Origin: Labilithrix sp.
GTDB lineage: Bacteria > Myxococcota_A > Polyangia > Polyangiales > Polyangiaceae
NCBI GenBank assembly: GCA_019637225.1
Contig: JAHBWC010000004.1
Coordinates: forward strand, 115,363-179,362
DNA length: 64,000 bases
Reading direction: 5' to 3'
The notes below the pieces were generated by a model, which was given only the letters and a program-made list of their open reading frames with translations, was not told where the DNA came from and searched no databases. Every line of letters starts with the position of its first letter. Position 1 is the first letter of the stretch. Positions 46,439-60,295 of the stretch are shown piece after piece. Made by a program: the position numbers and the translations under genes.

Positions 46439-47275
46439 TCAGCGGGGGGTGGCCGCGTTCTGGATGCGATCGCGATCGAGGACGATGCCGCGCGAGCCGA
46501 GGTACTCGGCGTACTGCTCCGCGATGTACGTCATCGCGTTGCCTTCGTCCTCCGTGAAGGGCATGCCGTCGAGCGGGTTGATGATCTCGAGCGCGCCGAG
46601 CGCGCGACCCGCCTGCATGATCGGCGCGATGATCATGCTGCGGCTGCCACCGAGCGTCTGGTAGCGCTGGGCCGCCGCCGACGCGGCGTCCGGCGTGACG
46701 ATCGCGCGCCGCTTGCGCGCGGCGTTCCGCAGGAGCTCGTCGCTCTCGGGCGTCCGCATCGTGAGGAGGCGCGTGGTGTCCTTGCCGCGCGTGCACGCGA
46801 TCACCCACTCGCGCTTCTCGACGTCGAAGAAATGGATGATCGCCGCGCGCGCCGGAAGCACCTCGGTCGCGAGCGCGAGGCAGAACTGCCCGCCGTCGAG
46901 CGCGTCGCGCAGGAAGTGCAGGTCGTGCATCGACTCGAAGAGCGCGGTGATGAGCTCGTCGCCCGTCGTGCGCCCTCGAACGAAGCGGCCCGACGGTGTC
47001 CGGACCATCCCGTCGGCGCGCGCCGCGAGGCCCTCGGGCGACGACGGGCGTCGTGCGTGCGCCTGCGCGGCCTGACCAGGCGGCGGCACCGACGCGGGCT
47101 GGAAGACGGCCACGGGCGCCATCGCCGGGATCGGGATCCCGCCCGCGCCGACGGAGGGCGGCTGCGAGGGGGTGAGCATCGCGGGCGGGGGCACCGAGGC
47201 GTGCTGCGCGGGCGGGGGCACCGAGGCGTGCTGCGCGGGCGGGGGCACCGAGGCGTGCTGCGCGGGCGGGGGCAC
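46439..47275 (-). CDS. GAF-domain protein, C-terminal fragment of a frameshifted gene
   Basis: The frame encodes a Pro/Ala linker with four PPPAQHASV repeats, then a GAF domain of about 170 residues (LPARAAIIHFFDVEKREW, LGGSRSMIIAPIMQAGRALG, ALEIINPLDG, AEQYAEYLGSRG). The first codon here (GTG 47275) lies inside the repeats and is not a credible start. Upstream, the repeat pattern continues in another frame (ASVPPPAHASVAPPA), one base out of register near 47290. The matching N-terminal part is probably the ORF at 47495-48619. Confidence 0.75.
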   Translation of the reverse strand: MPPPAQHASVPPPAQHASVPPPAQHASVPPPAMLTPSQPPSVGAGGIPIPAMAPVAVFQPASVPPPGQAAQAHARRPSSPEGLAARADGMVRTPSGRFVRGRTTGDELITALFESMHDLHFLRDALDGGQFCLALATEVLPARAAIIHFFDVEKREWVIACTRGKDTTRLLTMRTPESDELLRNAARKRRAIVTPDAASAAAQRYQTLGGSRSMIIAPIMQAGRALGALEIINPLDGMPFTEDEGNAMTYIAEQYAEYLGSRGIVLDRDRIQNAATPR

Positions 47276-47289
47276 CGAGGCGTGCGTGC
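47181..47289 (-). repeat. 27-bp tandem repeat encoding PPPAQHASV
   Basis: Three identical 27-bp units start at 47181, 47208 and 47235, with a fourth partial unit at 47262. Diverged units continue to about 47330, out of frame. There are no spacers, so this is a coding minisatellite and not a CRISPR. Confidence 0.9.
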
Positions 47290-47494
47290 CGGCGGGGCAA
47301 CCGACGCGTGCGCCGGCGGAGGCACCGACGCGCGCTGGCGGCTGGGGTTACTTCAGGATTTGGCAGGCGCCGCCGACGAGAACGGGCCCGCCGGCGGATC
47401 GACGACGGCAGGCAGAACGTCCCTTTGGCGGCGTGTGCGGCGCAGCGAGGCGTCACTGATTGACGGCGCGTGGCGGTGAGCGTGGAGGCGGCCA

Positions 47495-48619
47495 TTATTT
47501 GACGTGGCGGCGCGGCGGCGGAGGCGGAAGCCACGGGCTGGACGGGGCGTGCGGCGCGGCGCGGAGGCGGCCACGGTCGGCGCGACGACAGGCCGCGACG
47601 GCCGCCTGCGCGCCCGGTCGCGGGATCCCCGGCGGCATCGACGACGGCGGCGGAAACACCGAGCTCGACGGAGCCGCGGTCGACGCCGGGCCGTTCGCGG
47701 TCGCGCTCGGCGGCTTCACCTGCTTCTGCCCCGCGCCGCGGCGCGGATACCCGATGACCGGATCGCCCTTCCAGTCCTTCCACGACAGCGTGGCGACGGG
47801 CGGGCTCGGCGGCTTGCCGGTGAACTCGACGTCGAACACGGCGAGGTTCACGAGCTTGCCCATCTTGGCGTCCGCGAGGTGCGCGTCGACGAGCGCGAGC
47901 TGGCCGCGGAGCACCTGGACGGCGACGTCCTCGCTCGTCCCGGGCGGGACGGCGAACGAGTACTCGCGGTAGGTGAGGGGCGACGCGTCGGTGGGATTCT
48001 GCTCGCGAGAGGAGAGCACCTTCACGGGGGGCAGCCCCGGGAGCGCAGAGCCGACGGCCGCGGGTGCGGCGGCGGCCGGCGCCGGCTTCGATGCGGATGC
48101 CGTGTCCTTGCCGGCGTCCGCGCCGAACGTGAGGCCCTTCTTCGACGACGGTCCGTTCGCGCCCTTGTCGGTAGCGGTGAGCGGACGCGGCGGCACCGAT
48201 TTCGTCGTCGACGTCGCGGGCGACGACGAGCCCGGCGAAGGAGGGATCCCCGGCTCGGTCGCGGGCGCAGACGGCACCGCCGCCGCCGCCGCGGCCGGCG
48301 CCGCCGACGTGGCCGGCGCCGCCGACGGACTGGCGGCGGAAGGCCGGCTCGGGGCCACGCCGCCCTTGGCGTCCTTCGCGAGCGGCGTCGTGACCGGCAT
48401 GTCGTCCGGCGCGCGCTTCACGACGAAGCGCACGCGCGCGACCGGATCGACGGCGCGGTAGCCCTCGTCGAGCAGCTCGATCGAGAAGCCGCTCATCGGC
48501 CCCTCTTCGCCGCGCTGCGCGCGTGCGGCTTGCAGAGCGCGTTGCCACGACTCGGCCTCGACACAGAACTTCTGAAGGTCCGTCTTACCGAGCGACGAAA
48601 CTTCCACGACCCATCGCAT
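47495..48619 (-). CDS. N-terminal fragment of the same GAF-domain gene (frameshifted)
   Basis: Starts at ATG 48619 with MRWVVEVSSLGKTDLQKFCV, a compact N-terminal domain of about 65 residues, followed by a long Ala/Ser/Pro linker, a second globular segment (SPLTYREYSFAVPPGTSEDV to SWKDWKGDPVIGYPRRG) and more Pro-rich linker. From about 47590 the frame changes to Arg/Ala-rich noise and stops at 47495. Natural-looking linker residues then continue in the other two frames (PVVAPTVAASAP, PVQPVASASAAAPP). This implies at least two or three indels between 47290 and 47600, by mutation or sequencing error. Confidence 0.7.
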   Translation of the reverse strand: MRWVVEVSSLGKTDLQKFCVEAESWQRALQAARAQRGEEGPMSGFSIELLDEGYRAVDPVARVRFVVKRAPDDMPVTTPLAKDAKGGVAPSRPSAASPSAAPATSAAPAAAAAAVPSAPATEPGIPPSPGSSSPATSTTKSVPPRPLTATDKGANGPSSKKGLTFGADAGKDTASASKPAPAAAAPAAVGSALPGLPPVKVLSSREQNPTDASPLTYREYSFAVPPGTSEDVAVQVLRGQLALVDAHLADAKMGKLVNLAVFDVEFTGKPPSPPVATLSWKDWKGDPVIGYPRRGAGQKQVKPPSATANGPASTAAPSSSVFPPPSSMPPGIPRPGAQAAVAACRRADRGRLRAAPHAPSSPWLPPPPPRRHVK

Positions 48620-48699
48620 GCGTCACGCGAAGCTATCACCTCCCCAAGCAGGGAAGCGACCCGGATTTCTCGGACCCAGGGGTGGGCGCCGCGGCCGGC

Positions 48700-50466
48700 C
48701 TACTCTGCCCGGAGACCGTCCGAAGGCCGGAGCCGCGCGGCATAGAATGCCGGGAAGATCGTCGCGAGCAGGCAGATGAGGATGGCGACCACGCCCGTGA
48801 TGATGAACTCGGTCGGGCGGACGTTCACCGGGAGCTTCGAGATGAAGTAGACCTTGGGGTCGAGCGGGAAGCCGTAAGCCAGCAAAAACTTGCAGGAGAT
48901 CCACCCGAGCACGAGCCCAAGCGCGGTCCCGACGAGCCCGATGATGCCGCCCTGGTAGACGAATACGCGGAGGATCGCGTCGTCGCTCGCGCCGATCGCC
49001 TTGAGCAGCGCGATCTCCTTCTTCTTGTCGAGCACGACCATGATCAAGGTCGCGATCACGGTGAACGCCGCGACGACGATGATCAACGTGAGCACGACGC
49101 TCATGACGATCTGCTGGATGAGCAGGGCCGTGAAGAGCCCGTGGTTCAGCTCTCGCCAGTCCATCGTGTGGTAGACGCCGTTCGCGAGGATCTTGTCGAC
49201 CTGCTTCGCGATGTCCGCCGCCTTCTCGATGTCGTCGACCTTCGCCTCGACGCCGGTGACGCTGTCGCCCTGCTCGTAGAACGCCTGCGCTTCGTAGAGG
49301 TCCGTGTAGACGAGCTTCGAGTCGTACTGATCGAACCCGGCCTCGAAGATGGCGATGACGCGGAACTGCTTCGCGATGGGCGGGCGCGAGCCGCTCGCCC
49401 CGTAGGTCATGCCGATCTGCGGCGAGGTGATCTGGAGGCAGTCACCGAGCCCGACCGCGAGGCGCTTCGAGAGCGATCGACCGATGACGGCGCCGGGCAG
49501 CGCCTTGATCTGCTCGGCGCTCCGGCAGGGATCGGGATCGACCACCTCGGGGAGAAGGTCGTCCTCGGGGAGCGTGCTCGCGTAGCCGCCGGAGGGCGTG
49601 ACGTCGCCGGCGGGATGCAGCGCGGGCGGCGGCTCGGGTTTTGCGGCCGGCGCCGCGTCGCGGGCGGCGAGGATCGCGTCGAGGGGATCGTCGGAGGACG
49701 GCGGCGCCTTCTTCGCCGGGTCGCCGAGCTCGCCGGCCGCGCCTGTCGCGATCAGCGTCGCGAGATCGGTCGTTCCGGCGTCCGCGGCCGCGTCGTTCGC
49801 CTTGTCCTCGGCGATCTGCCGCTCGATCGCCTCGAGCACGCTCAGGGTGCCGGAGCTCGTCCCCGCGTCCTCGGTCTGGCCCGTCTTGCCCCAGCCGCCG
49901 CCGGTTGGCGAGAACGAGTCGTGCGGGTTCTCGGGCGGCTTCGCGCCGGGCTTGCGCATCCCGTCGAGCGATCCCTCGACGATGTGGCGCGGCAGGTCGA
50001 GGACCTTCGGCATGAGCTCCGGATCGACGCCCTTCAGGAGGACGCCGGTGGCCGTGCGCTCGCCGTGCGTCACCATCATCGGGTTGATGACGAACGGCGC
50101 GACCGCGACGACTCCGGGGACGGCCTCGACCTTCTTCATCACGTCGCGGTAGTCGCGGAAGTGCACCGCGTACTTCAGCACGATGACGTGGGCGTTGACC
50201 CCGAGGACCTTCTCGCGGAACTGCTCCTGGAACCCGCCCGTGACGCTCATCACGATCGCGAGCGCGGCGACTCCGAGCGCGACGCCGAGCATCGCGAACG
50301 CCGTACCCACCGAGACGAAGGCTCGCTTCTTCGAGCCGAGGTAGCGGAGCGCGATCTGGACGGGGTAGCCCATGACGAGAGGCGGGGGCGGGGGCGAGGT
50401 GCCCGGCTGAGGGTCGTCAGGACCGCCCGCGGCTCGCACCTCTAGCACGGTGTGTGCCCGCTCCAT
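48700..50466 (-). CDS. LolC/LolE-family ABC transporter permease with enlarged periplasmic domain
   Basis: A protein of about 588 residues. [23 protein letters not shown] leads (here shown as [14 protein letters not shown]) into the first helix, typical of LolC/E. Three more helices are at the C-terminus, with the conserved [15 protein letters not shown] loop and the RPSDGLRAE end. The periplasmic part is about 180 residues longer than in E. coli LolC because of an Ala/Asp/Pro-rich insert (around residues 190-340). ATG 50466 has a good ribosome-binding site (GAGG, 8 bp); ATG 50373 is an alternative that starts right at MGYPVQ. No LolD ATPase gene is adjacent. Confidence 0.9.
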   Translation of the reverse strand: MERAHTVLEVRAAGGPDDPQPGTSPPPPPLVMGYPVQIALRYLGSKKRAFVSVGTAFAMLGVALGVAALAIVMSVTGGFQEQFREKVLGVNAHVIVLKYAVHFRDYRDVMKKVEAVPGVVAVAPFVINPMMVTHGERTATGVLLKGVDPELMPKVLDLPRHIVEGSLDGMRKPGAKPPENPHDSFSPTGGGWGKTGQTEDAGTSSGTLSVLEAIERQIAEDKANDAAADAGTTDLATLIATGAAGELGDPAKKAPPSSDDPLDAILAARDAAPAAKPEPPPALHPAGDVTPSGGYASTLPEDDLLPEVVDPDPCRSAEQIKALPGAVIGRSLSKRLAVGLGDCLQITSPQIGMTYGASGSRPPIAKQFRVIAIFEAGFDQYDSKLVYTDLYEAQAFYEQGDSVTGVEAKVDDIEKAADIAKQVDKILANGVYHTMDWRELNHGLFTALLIQQIVMSVVLTLIIVVAAFTVIATLIMVVLDKKKEIALLKAIGASDDAILRVFVYQGGIIGLVGTALGLVLGWISCKFLLAYGFPLDPKVYFISKLPVNVRPTEFIITGVVAILICLLATIFPAFYAARLRPSDGLRAE

Positions 50467-50646
50467 TCCCTTTTCCTCGTAGTTCCCCGTGGAAAGCGCC
50501 GGGCCGCCCCGTCGCACCCGGCCGGGGCGGCGCGCTCGCCAGAGCTCGACCGCGGGAGCGGGTTGCCGCCGCCATGCGACAGAGGTTGTCGCTTCCGGAA
50601 CGGGCACGGACCACGTAAATCTGAGAGCGGACGTCTCGATCGCCTC

Positions 50647-52353
<1,707 letters not shown>

Positions 52354-52395
52354 CGCGTCGGCCGCGCGATCGCGCTGGAGCGCCCCGCGGTCGGC

Positions 52396-54537
52396 TCAGC
52401 GCGCCGGCGCGAAGGTGCTGCCGTTCCACGTGTAGCGGACGTTCTTGAGCTCACCCCACGGGAGGAGCAGCGGCTCGATCGGCCCCGAGCCGGGCTTGTC
52501 CTCGGGCCACGGGTACGAGTCCTTGGTCCAGCCCTTGGCCGCGCCGGGACGGACGTCGATGTCGAAGCCCTTGCCGCCCTTCGCGGGGACGAACTGCACG
52601 AGGCCCTGAACGCGCTTGCCGGCCATCTCGCGCCCGGTCTCCACCGCGAACACGCGCCCGACGTTGCCGCCCTTCACCTGGTAGACGAAGAGGCCGTCGA
52701 TGTCGATCGCCTCGCCCGCGGGGCCCTTCACGTGGCGCGCGCCGCGGACGATGATCTCGGCGGCGCCGTCGCCGTCGAGGTCGCGCGCGGTGAGCTCGCC
52801 GACGTCCCTCTCCTCGGCGAGCTGCGAGAGCGACATGCGCGCGTAGCCGGTGCCGCCCTTGAAGGACGGGCCGAAGACGACGATGTCACGGCCGAAGAGG
52901 ACGACGCGCTCGGGCTTCGCGTCGCCGTCGACGTTGACCTCGAGATCGAAGCGCGGCTTCGTCCCCGCGGCGATGCCCGCGTCCTTCATGTACGCCTCGA
53001 GCACCTGCTTGCCGAGGTCCGAGCCCTTCTGCACCGCGGGCGTCGGGACGTCCTTCGGGAGCGGGTCGCCGCTCTTCGCGCCGCCGCCGCTCGCGTTCGT
53101 CGACGCCTGCGCGGGCGCCTGCGTGACCTCGCTCGCCTGGGCGAACTTGCCGCCCTCGAGCTTGAACGTCCTCGACTTGATCGTGCCCCACGGCAGGAGC
53201 AAAGGCTCGATGTCGCCCGCGATCGTCTCGTTGAAGCTCCCCGGGTCCCACCCCACGGCGGGCTCGGTCGTCACCTCGATCTCCTTGGCCGCCACGCGCG
53301 CGGCGTTCGACACACGCCGCTTGCCGTCGCTCGACGTGATCGCGATCTGCTGCGCGAAGATCGTCGTCGGCTCTTCGCCCGTCGGGATCGACCAGACCTC
53401 GAGGATCTCGTGCGTCGAGCCGCCCTGCGTCACGCGGCGGCGGACGAGGAGGTCCTCCTTCGCGCGGCCCGTGACCGGCGTGGTCTCGAGCGAGACGATG
53501 TCACCGGCGACCTCGCGCCAGAAGAACTGCCGGCCCTTGCGGTACGCGGGGCCGCAGATCGTGAAGAAGCGCCCGAAGACGCTGATCCGCTCCTTTTGCT
53601 CGTCGCCGGCCACGTCCGCGAAGACGTCGATGTTCGGCTTCGTCCCCGACAGGCCTCTCTGCTCGAGCAGGCCGGAGGCGACCGCGTGCTCGGCGGCGAT
53701 GGGCAAGGCAGGCAGGTCGTTCGGCTTGTCGACGCTGCCCGCGCCGGTGCCGAGCACGCCCGTGACGGTCGAGCCGTCGCCGTCGTGGTAGCGGAACGCG
53801 GCGCGCATCCCGACGCGGACGGTGCGCGCCTCGGGGAACGAGCTCCACGGCACCGTCGCCTCGAAGGTCACGCCGCCCTTGTCGTCGTGCTCGACGAGGC
53901 GCGCGCCGGCGACCTTCTGCCCGGCCTTCGGGCCCGCGGTCCACTTCACGGCGCCGGCCGCGCTGCCCGGCGTGCCCGGCCACATGCCGATCTCGTAGGC
54001 GGTGAGGGCGCCGCGGCTGGACGGGAACGCGATCGTGAGGGTGACGTGGTCCTCGGCGTCGCCGTACTTCGTCGAGCGCGTGAGCTTCGCGTCGGCGATC
54101 TCGGCAGCGATCCAGATTGTGTCGTCGCTCGCCTGCACGGCGACGTCGAGGCCGAGGCCGCCCGTCGACCCGGAGATCGTCTCCTTCGCCGGCGAGCGCG
54201 CGTGCCACTCCTTGAGCATGCCGTCGAGCTTCGGCGGGCTCTTCTTCGACAGCGTCTCGGCGCGCAGCGGTCCGGCGAACGCGAGCTCGGTACCGGTCCC
54301 TTGTTCGCGGTTGCCCGCGCCGCCGAGCGCCGCGAGGCCGCCTTGCTCCGCGGCGAGCTCGCCGATGGACTCGCGTTTTTCCGCGCCGCTCGCGTCGGCC
54401 TGGGCGGTCTTCGCGTCCCCCTTGCCGGCGGCGCCGCCGCCGCAGGCCGCGAGCGCGCCCGCGGCGAGGAGCGCGACCGACGAGGTCGCGACGGCGGGGG
54501 TCGACCGGAGGAGACGGCGAGGGAGGGAGCGTGTCAT
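52396..54537 (-). CDS. Large lipoprotein with DOMON/CBM9-like and repeat domains
   Basis: A 713-residue protein with a lipobox at ALAAC. After a low-complexity linker a domain begins at KLDGMLKEWHARSP and contains VAVQASDDTIWIAAEIAD and YEIGMWPGT, resembling CBM9/DOMON-type sugar-binding folds. The rest contains two related halves, each with a VDGDAKPERVVLFGR-like or VAGDEQKERISVFGR-like segment and an IEPLLLPWG segment (53200 and 52460 regions). These suggest an internal duplication with FG-GAP-like Asp-rich turns. Function unknown; surface binding is inference. Start ATG 54537. Confidence 0.85.
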   Translation of the reverse strand: MTRSLPRRLLRSTPAVATSSVALLAAGALAACGGGAAGKGDAKTAQADASGAEKRESIGELAAEQGGLAALGGAGNREQGTGTELAFAGPLRAETLSKKSPPKLDGMLKEWHARSPAKETISGSTGGLGLDVAVQASDDTIWIAAEIADAKLTRSTKYGDAEDHVTLTIAFPSSRGALTAYEIGMWPGTPGSAAGAVKWTAGPKAGQKVAGARLVEHDDKGGVTFEATVPWSSFPEARTVRVGMRAAFRYHDGDGSTVTGVLGTGAGSVDKPNDLPALPIAAEHAVASGLLEQRGLSGTKPNIDVFADVAGDEQKERISVFGRFFTICGPAYRKGRQFFWREVAGDIVSLETTPVTGRAKEDLLVRRRVTQGGSTHEILEVWSIPTGEEPTTIFAQQIAITSSDGKRRVSNAARVAAKEIEVTTEPAVGWDPGSFNETIAGDIEPLLLPWGTIKSRTFKLEGGKFAQASEVTQAPAQASTNASGGGAKSGDPLPKDVPTPAVQKGSDLGKQVLEAYMKDAGIAAGTKPRFDLEVNVDGDAKPERVVLFGRDIVVFGPSFKGGTGYARMSLSQLAEERDVGELTARDLDGDGAAEIIVRGARHVKGPAGEAIDIDGLFVYQVKGGNVGRVFAVETGREMAGKRVQGLVQFVPAKGGKGFDIDVRPGAAKGWTKDSYPWPEDKPGSGPIEPLLLPWGELKNVRYTWNGSTFAPAR

Positions 54538-54587
54538 CGACGCGAAAAATACCCTCGTCTGCGCCCGGTCGAAAGGGGCTCGGTGGC

Positions 54588-57470
<2,883 letters not shown>

Positions 57471-57618
57471 CGGCCCGGCAGCTTACTACGCCGCGCGAGG
57501 AACGGGCGAGGATGAGCTGAGTCGACGCACCGAGGGACGCCTGCACGAGCGTGCGCAGGACCGCCCGGCGCGCGCGCGGCCGGGCGCCTCGGTGTGTCGA
57601 CCGTCATGACCGCCCGCG

Positions 57619-58455
57619 TCAGCGACCGGCCTTGCGCTGCTCCTGCTGCTGCTGCTCGGCCTCGAGCTCCTCGAGCGCCGCCGCGAGCTCGTCCTGCTCC
57701 GTCCGGGACGGCCCGGCCGGCTGCGGGCCCGCCTCGACGCGCTTGGGCGTCTCGGCCCGCACCGGCGGCGCCTCCTCCGGCGGGAGCATGCCCATCTTGC
57801 GCTTCAGCGCGGCGAGGTCGTCCTCCGCCCCCGCGCTGCGCTCGAGCGAGGAGAACTTCGAGGCGAGGATGTCGCCCGTGTACTCCTCCTGAATTTCGCC
57901 GGCGGCCTCGGCCTCGGCCTCGAGCTGGTCGATCTTGCCGGCCATGCGCTCGAAGGTCTCGAAGGCGCTCTGATCGCGGAGGCCGTGCATGGTCTCCTGG
58001 ATGGCCTTCTGCGCCTCGGCGCGCTTCTTCCGGGCGATGAGGACGTTCTTCTTCCTCTTCGCCTCCTCGATCTTGTCGTTCAGCATCCGAAGGGCCTTCT
58101 TCAGCTGATCGACCGCGTTCTTCTGCTTGGACCACTGGTCCTTGTAGGTCTCGGCGAGCTGGTCGTGCTCCTTCTTGCGCGCCAGCGCCTCCTTCGCGAG
58201 CTCCTCGTTGCCGGCGCGGAGCGCCATCATCGCGCGCCGCTCCCACTCGGCCGCGTGCGCCATCTCCTGCTCGAACTGCTTCGCCAGGCGCTTCTCGTCG
58301 GCGATCGAAGAAGCCACCTGCTTCTTCGCCTCGACGAGCTGGTTGTTCATGTCGAGGACGACCTGGTTCAGCATCTTCTCCGGGTCTTCGGATTTGCTGA
58401 TGAGGTCGTTGAGGTTCGACTTGATGAGCTGCGCGAGTCTGCTGAAGATGCCCAT
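57619..58455 (-). CDS. PspA/IM30-family protein
   Basis: A 278-residue, mostly helical coiled-coil protein starting MGIFSRLAQLIKSNLNDLIS, with the amphipathic N-terminal helix and the EDPEKMLNQVVLDMNNQLVE segment typical of PspA/Vipp1, the ESCRT-III-like membrane-repair family. The C-terminal 60 residues after the coiled coil are Pro/Glu/Gln-rich and extra to E. coli PspA. It starts 2 bp after the stop of the YbjN-like gene, so they form an operon. No pspF, pspB or pspC gene is near. Confidence 0.95.
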   Translation of the reverse strand: MGIFSRLAQLIKSNLNDLISKSEDPEKMLNQVVLDMNNQLVEAKKQVASSIADEKRLAKQFEQEMAHAAEWERRAMMALRAGNEELAKEALARKKEHDQLAETYKDQWSKQKNAVDQLKKALRMLNDKIEEAKRKKNVLIARKKRAEAQKAIQETMHGLRDQSAFETFERMAGKIDQLEAEAEAAGEIQEEYTGDILASKFSSLERSAGAEDDLAALKRKMGMLPPEEAPPVRAETPKRVEAGPQPAGPSRTEQDELAAALEELEAEQQQQEQRKAGR

Positions 58456-58457
58456 GT

Positions 58458-58886
58458 TCAGCCGTTGCCTTTCGCGCCCGGACGGACCGACGCGGCCTTG
58501 GAGAGCTCGGCCAGGGAAGCCACCTGCTGCGCGAGCGTGACGTCGATCTCGTCGAGCGTGGCCTCGAGCTCGTTGTAGTCGAGGTTCTCGAGCTCGAGGG
58601 CGCTCACGAGGACGATGCGCGAGTCCTCGAGACCGAAGCTCGTGTGGACGAGGGACTTGGCGTTCAACGTGAGGAGCTTCTTGAAAAGCTCGCCGTTGGC
58701 GCTGTCCGCGCCTTCGACGTCGCCGACGTGCACCCGCAGGACGACCAGCGGCGGGTCCACGCGCAACGCGGTGGGCGGCATGTTTGTTCCGCCGTGCACG
58801 AGGAACGTTCCGGGTTGGTCCTCCACGGGGGAGTAGTGGCGGTTCATCTTGCCGAGGTAGGCCTCGACGTCGTTCGCGCTTCGCAT
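58458..58886 (-). CDS. YbjN/CesT-like small protein upstream of pspA
   Basis: A 142-residue soluble protein with SLVHTSFGLEDSRIVLVSAL and LENLDYNELEATLDEIDVTL, the pattern of YbjN/secretion-chaperone-like (CesT fold) proteins. It is directly upstream of pspA with a 2-bp gap. The CesT fold often binds a helical partner, so an interaction with PspA is plausible but unproven. Start ATG 58886. Confidence 0.82.
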   Translation of the reverse strand: MRSANDVEAYLGKMNRHYSPVEDQPGTFLVHGGTNMPPTALRVDPPLVVLRVHVGDVEGADSANGELFKKLLTLNAKSLVHTSFGLEDSRIVLVSALELENLDYNELEATLDEIDVTLAQQVASLAELSKAASVRPGAKGNG

Positions 58887-59170
58887 GGTTGTCGTCCGAA
58901 TCTCCCGTCAAAGAGGCGCTCTCTCGGAGCTCCGCGCGTTCATCCTAACCACGCGATCGCAGCCGCCCACCTCTCTCGTCTCGTCGCTGGCGACGCCGAG
59001 CGTAGAGGGCCTTTTCGTCGCCTTCAACAGCGGCCGGATCCCGTTGGAGCCCCAACGAGCTCGCGCGGCGCGCGGCCCGCCGCGCGCCCCGCGTCCGACC
59101 GTCGGGGCGGGGCCGAAATTGCCTTCGATTCGGGCTCCCCATCGGGAGGTCCGTGCTACGCTCACGCGGG

Positions 59171-60217
59171 ATGGCATCTGAGCCTGGCCTTGTGCCGGGA
59201 TCGATAATCGGCGGAATTTACAAGATTCGCCGGCTGATCGGTCAGGGAGGCATGGGGGAGGTCTACGCTGCGGAAGGGCGTGGCGGAGAGAAAGTCGCGC
59301 TCAAGGTCCTCCACGAGCGCGCGGCCCAGGACCCCGACTTGGTCGCGCGGTTCAACCGCGAGGCCGACATCGCCAAGAAGATCGCGTCGCCCTACGTCGC
59401 GGCCATCCTCGGCTCCGGCAAGGAGAAAGACGGGCGCCTCTGGATCGCCTTCGAGCGGCTGGTCGGCGAGGGCCTCGACGAGCGGCTGCGCCGCGAGCAG
59501 TACCTGTCGTTCGCGGAGGTCGCGCCGATCATCGAGGACGCGCTCCAGGGGCTGAACGCCGCGCACCACGCGCACGTCGTCCACCGCGACATCAAGCCGG
59601 CGAACCTCTTCATCGAGAAGCGAAAGCTCACGCCCGACGAGATCCAGCACGGCGACGCCGAGGAGCGCACCCGCATCCTCGACTTCGGCGTCTCCAAGAT
59701 GAAGTCGAGCGCCGCCAGGCGGAGCGAGCCTTCGCTCACGGCCTTCGACGCCACGCTCGGGAGCTTCGCCTACATGGCGCCCGAGCAGGTCCGCGGCTCG
59801 GCCCGCGTCGACGAGCGCGCCGACCTCTACGCCCTCGGCGCCGTCGCCTTCCGCGCGCTCACCGGCCGGCTCCCGTTCGAGGGATCGAACGCGCTCACGC
59901 TCATCGCGCTGAAGCTCGATCGCGATCCGCCGACGCTCGCCCAGACCACCGGCGACACCTGGCCGGCGGCCATCGAGCGGTACCTTTCGAAGATCATGGC
60001 GCGCGAGCGCGATCGCCGCTTCGGCACCGCGATGGAAGCGCTCGACGGGTGGCGAAAGGTCTGCAAGGTGATGGGCAACGCGCGCCGCCGAGCGCCCGCG
60101 CCCGCGCCGCCTCCGCCGGCGTTTTCGATCCGCGACGACCACACCGAAGTGACCGCGGCCTCGTTCACCGACGCGAGCCCCAACACGCTCGGAAGCCCGA
60201 GCACGCGCCGCCGCTGA
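59171..60217 (+). CDS. Cytosolic serine/threonine protein kinase
   Basis: A 348-residue Hanks kinase with LIGQGGMGEVYAAE, VALKVL, HRDIKPAN, DFGVSKM and GSFAYMAPEQ. A 35-residue Pro/Arg-rich tail follows the kinase domain, and no membrane helix is seen, so it should be cytosolic. Between the catalytic loop and DFG there is a charged insert (KRKLTPDEIQHGDAEERTR). Start ATG 59171. It is divergent from the YbjN-pspA operon with a 284-bp gap in which I see no gene. Confidence 0.94.
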   Translation: MASEPGLVPGSIIGGIYKIRRLIGQGGMGEVYAAEGRGGEKVALKVLHERAAQDPDLVARFNREADIAKKIASPYVAAILGSGKEKDGRLWIAFERLVGEGLDERLRREQYLSFAEVAPIIEDALQGLNAAHHAHVVHRDIKPANLFIEKRKLTPDEIQHGDAEERTRILDFGVSKMKSSAARRSEPSLTAFDATLGSFAYMAPEQVRGSARVDERADLYALGAVAFRALTGRLPFEGSNALTLIALKLDRDPPTLAQTTGDTWPAAIERYLSKIMARERDRRFGTAMEALDGWRKVCKVMGNARRRAPAPAPPPPAFSIRDDHTEVTAASFTDASPNTLGSPSTRRR

Positions 60218-60224
60218 GCGCGCG

Positions 60225-60269
60225 CTCGGCCTCCGCGCCGAGGCGCCGCTCGCCTTGCGCTGCGGCGCC
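60225..60269. terminator. Two inverted repeats between convergent genes
   Basis: CTCGGC/GCCGAG (60225-60242, 6-base loop) and GGCGCCG/CGGCGCC (60242-60269, 14-base loop) lie between the convergent kinase and Cys-rich lipoprotein genes. No T-tract is seen. Confidence 0.35.
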
Positions 60270-60295
60270 GACCCGGCGGACGCGCGGACGCGTCG

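Noticed and set aside
47181..47289. The 27-bp repeat as a possible CRISPR array.
   Set aside because: It is an in-frame coding repeat (PPPAQHASV) with no spacers.
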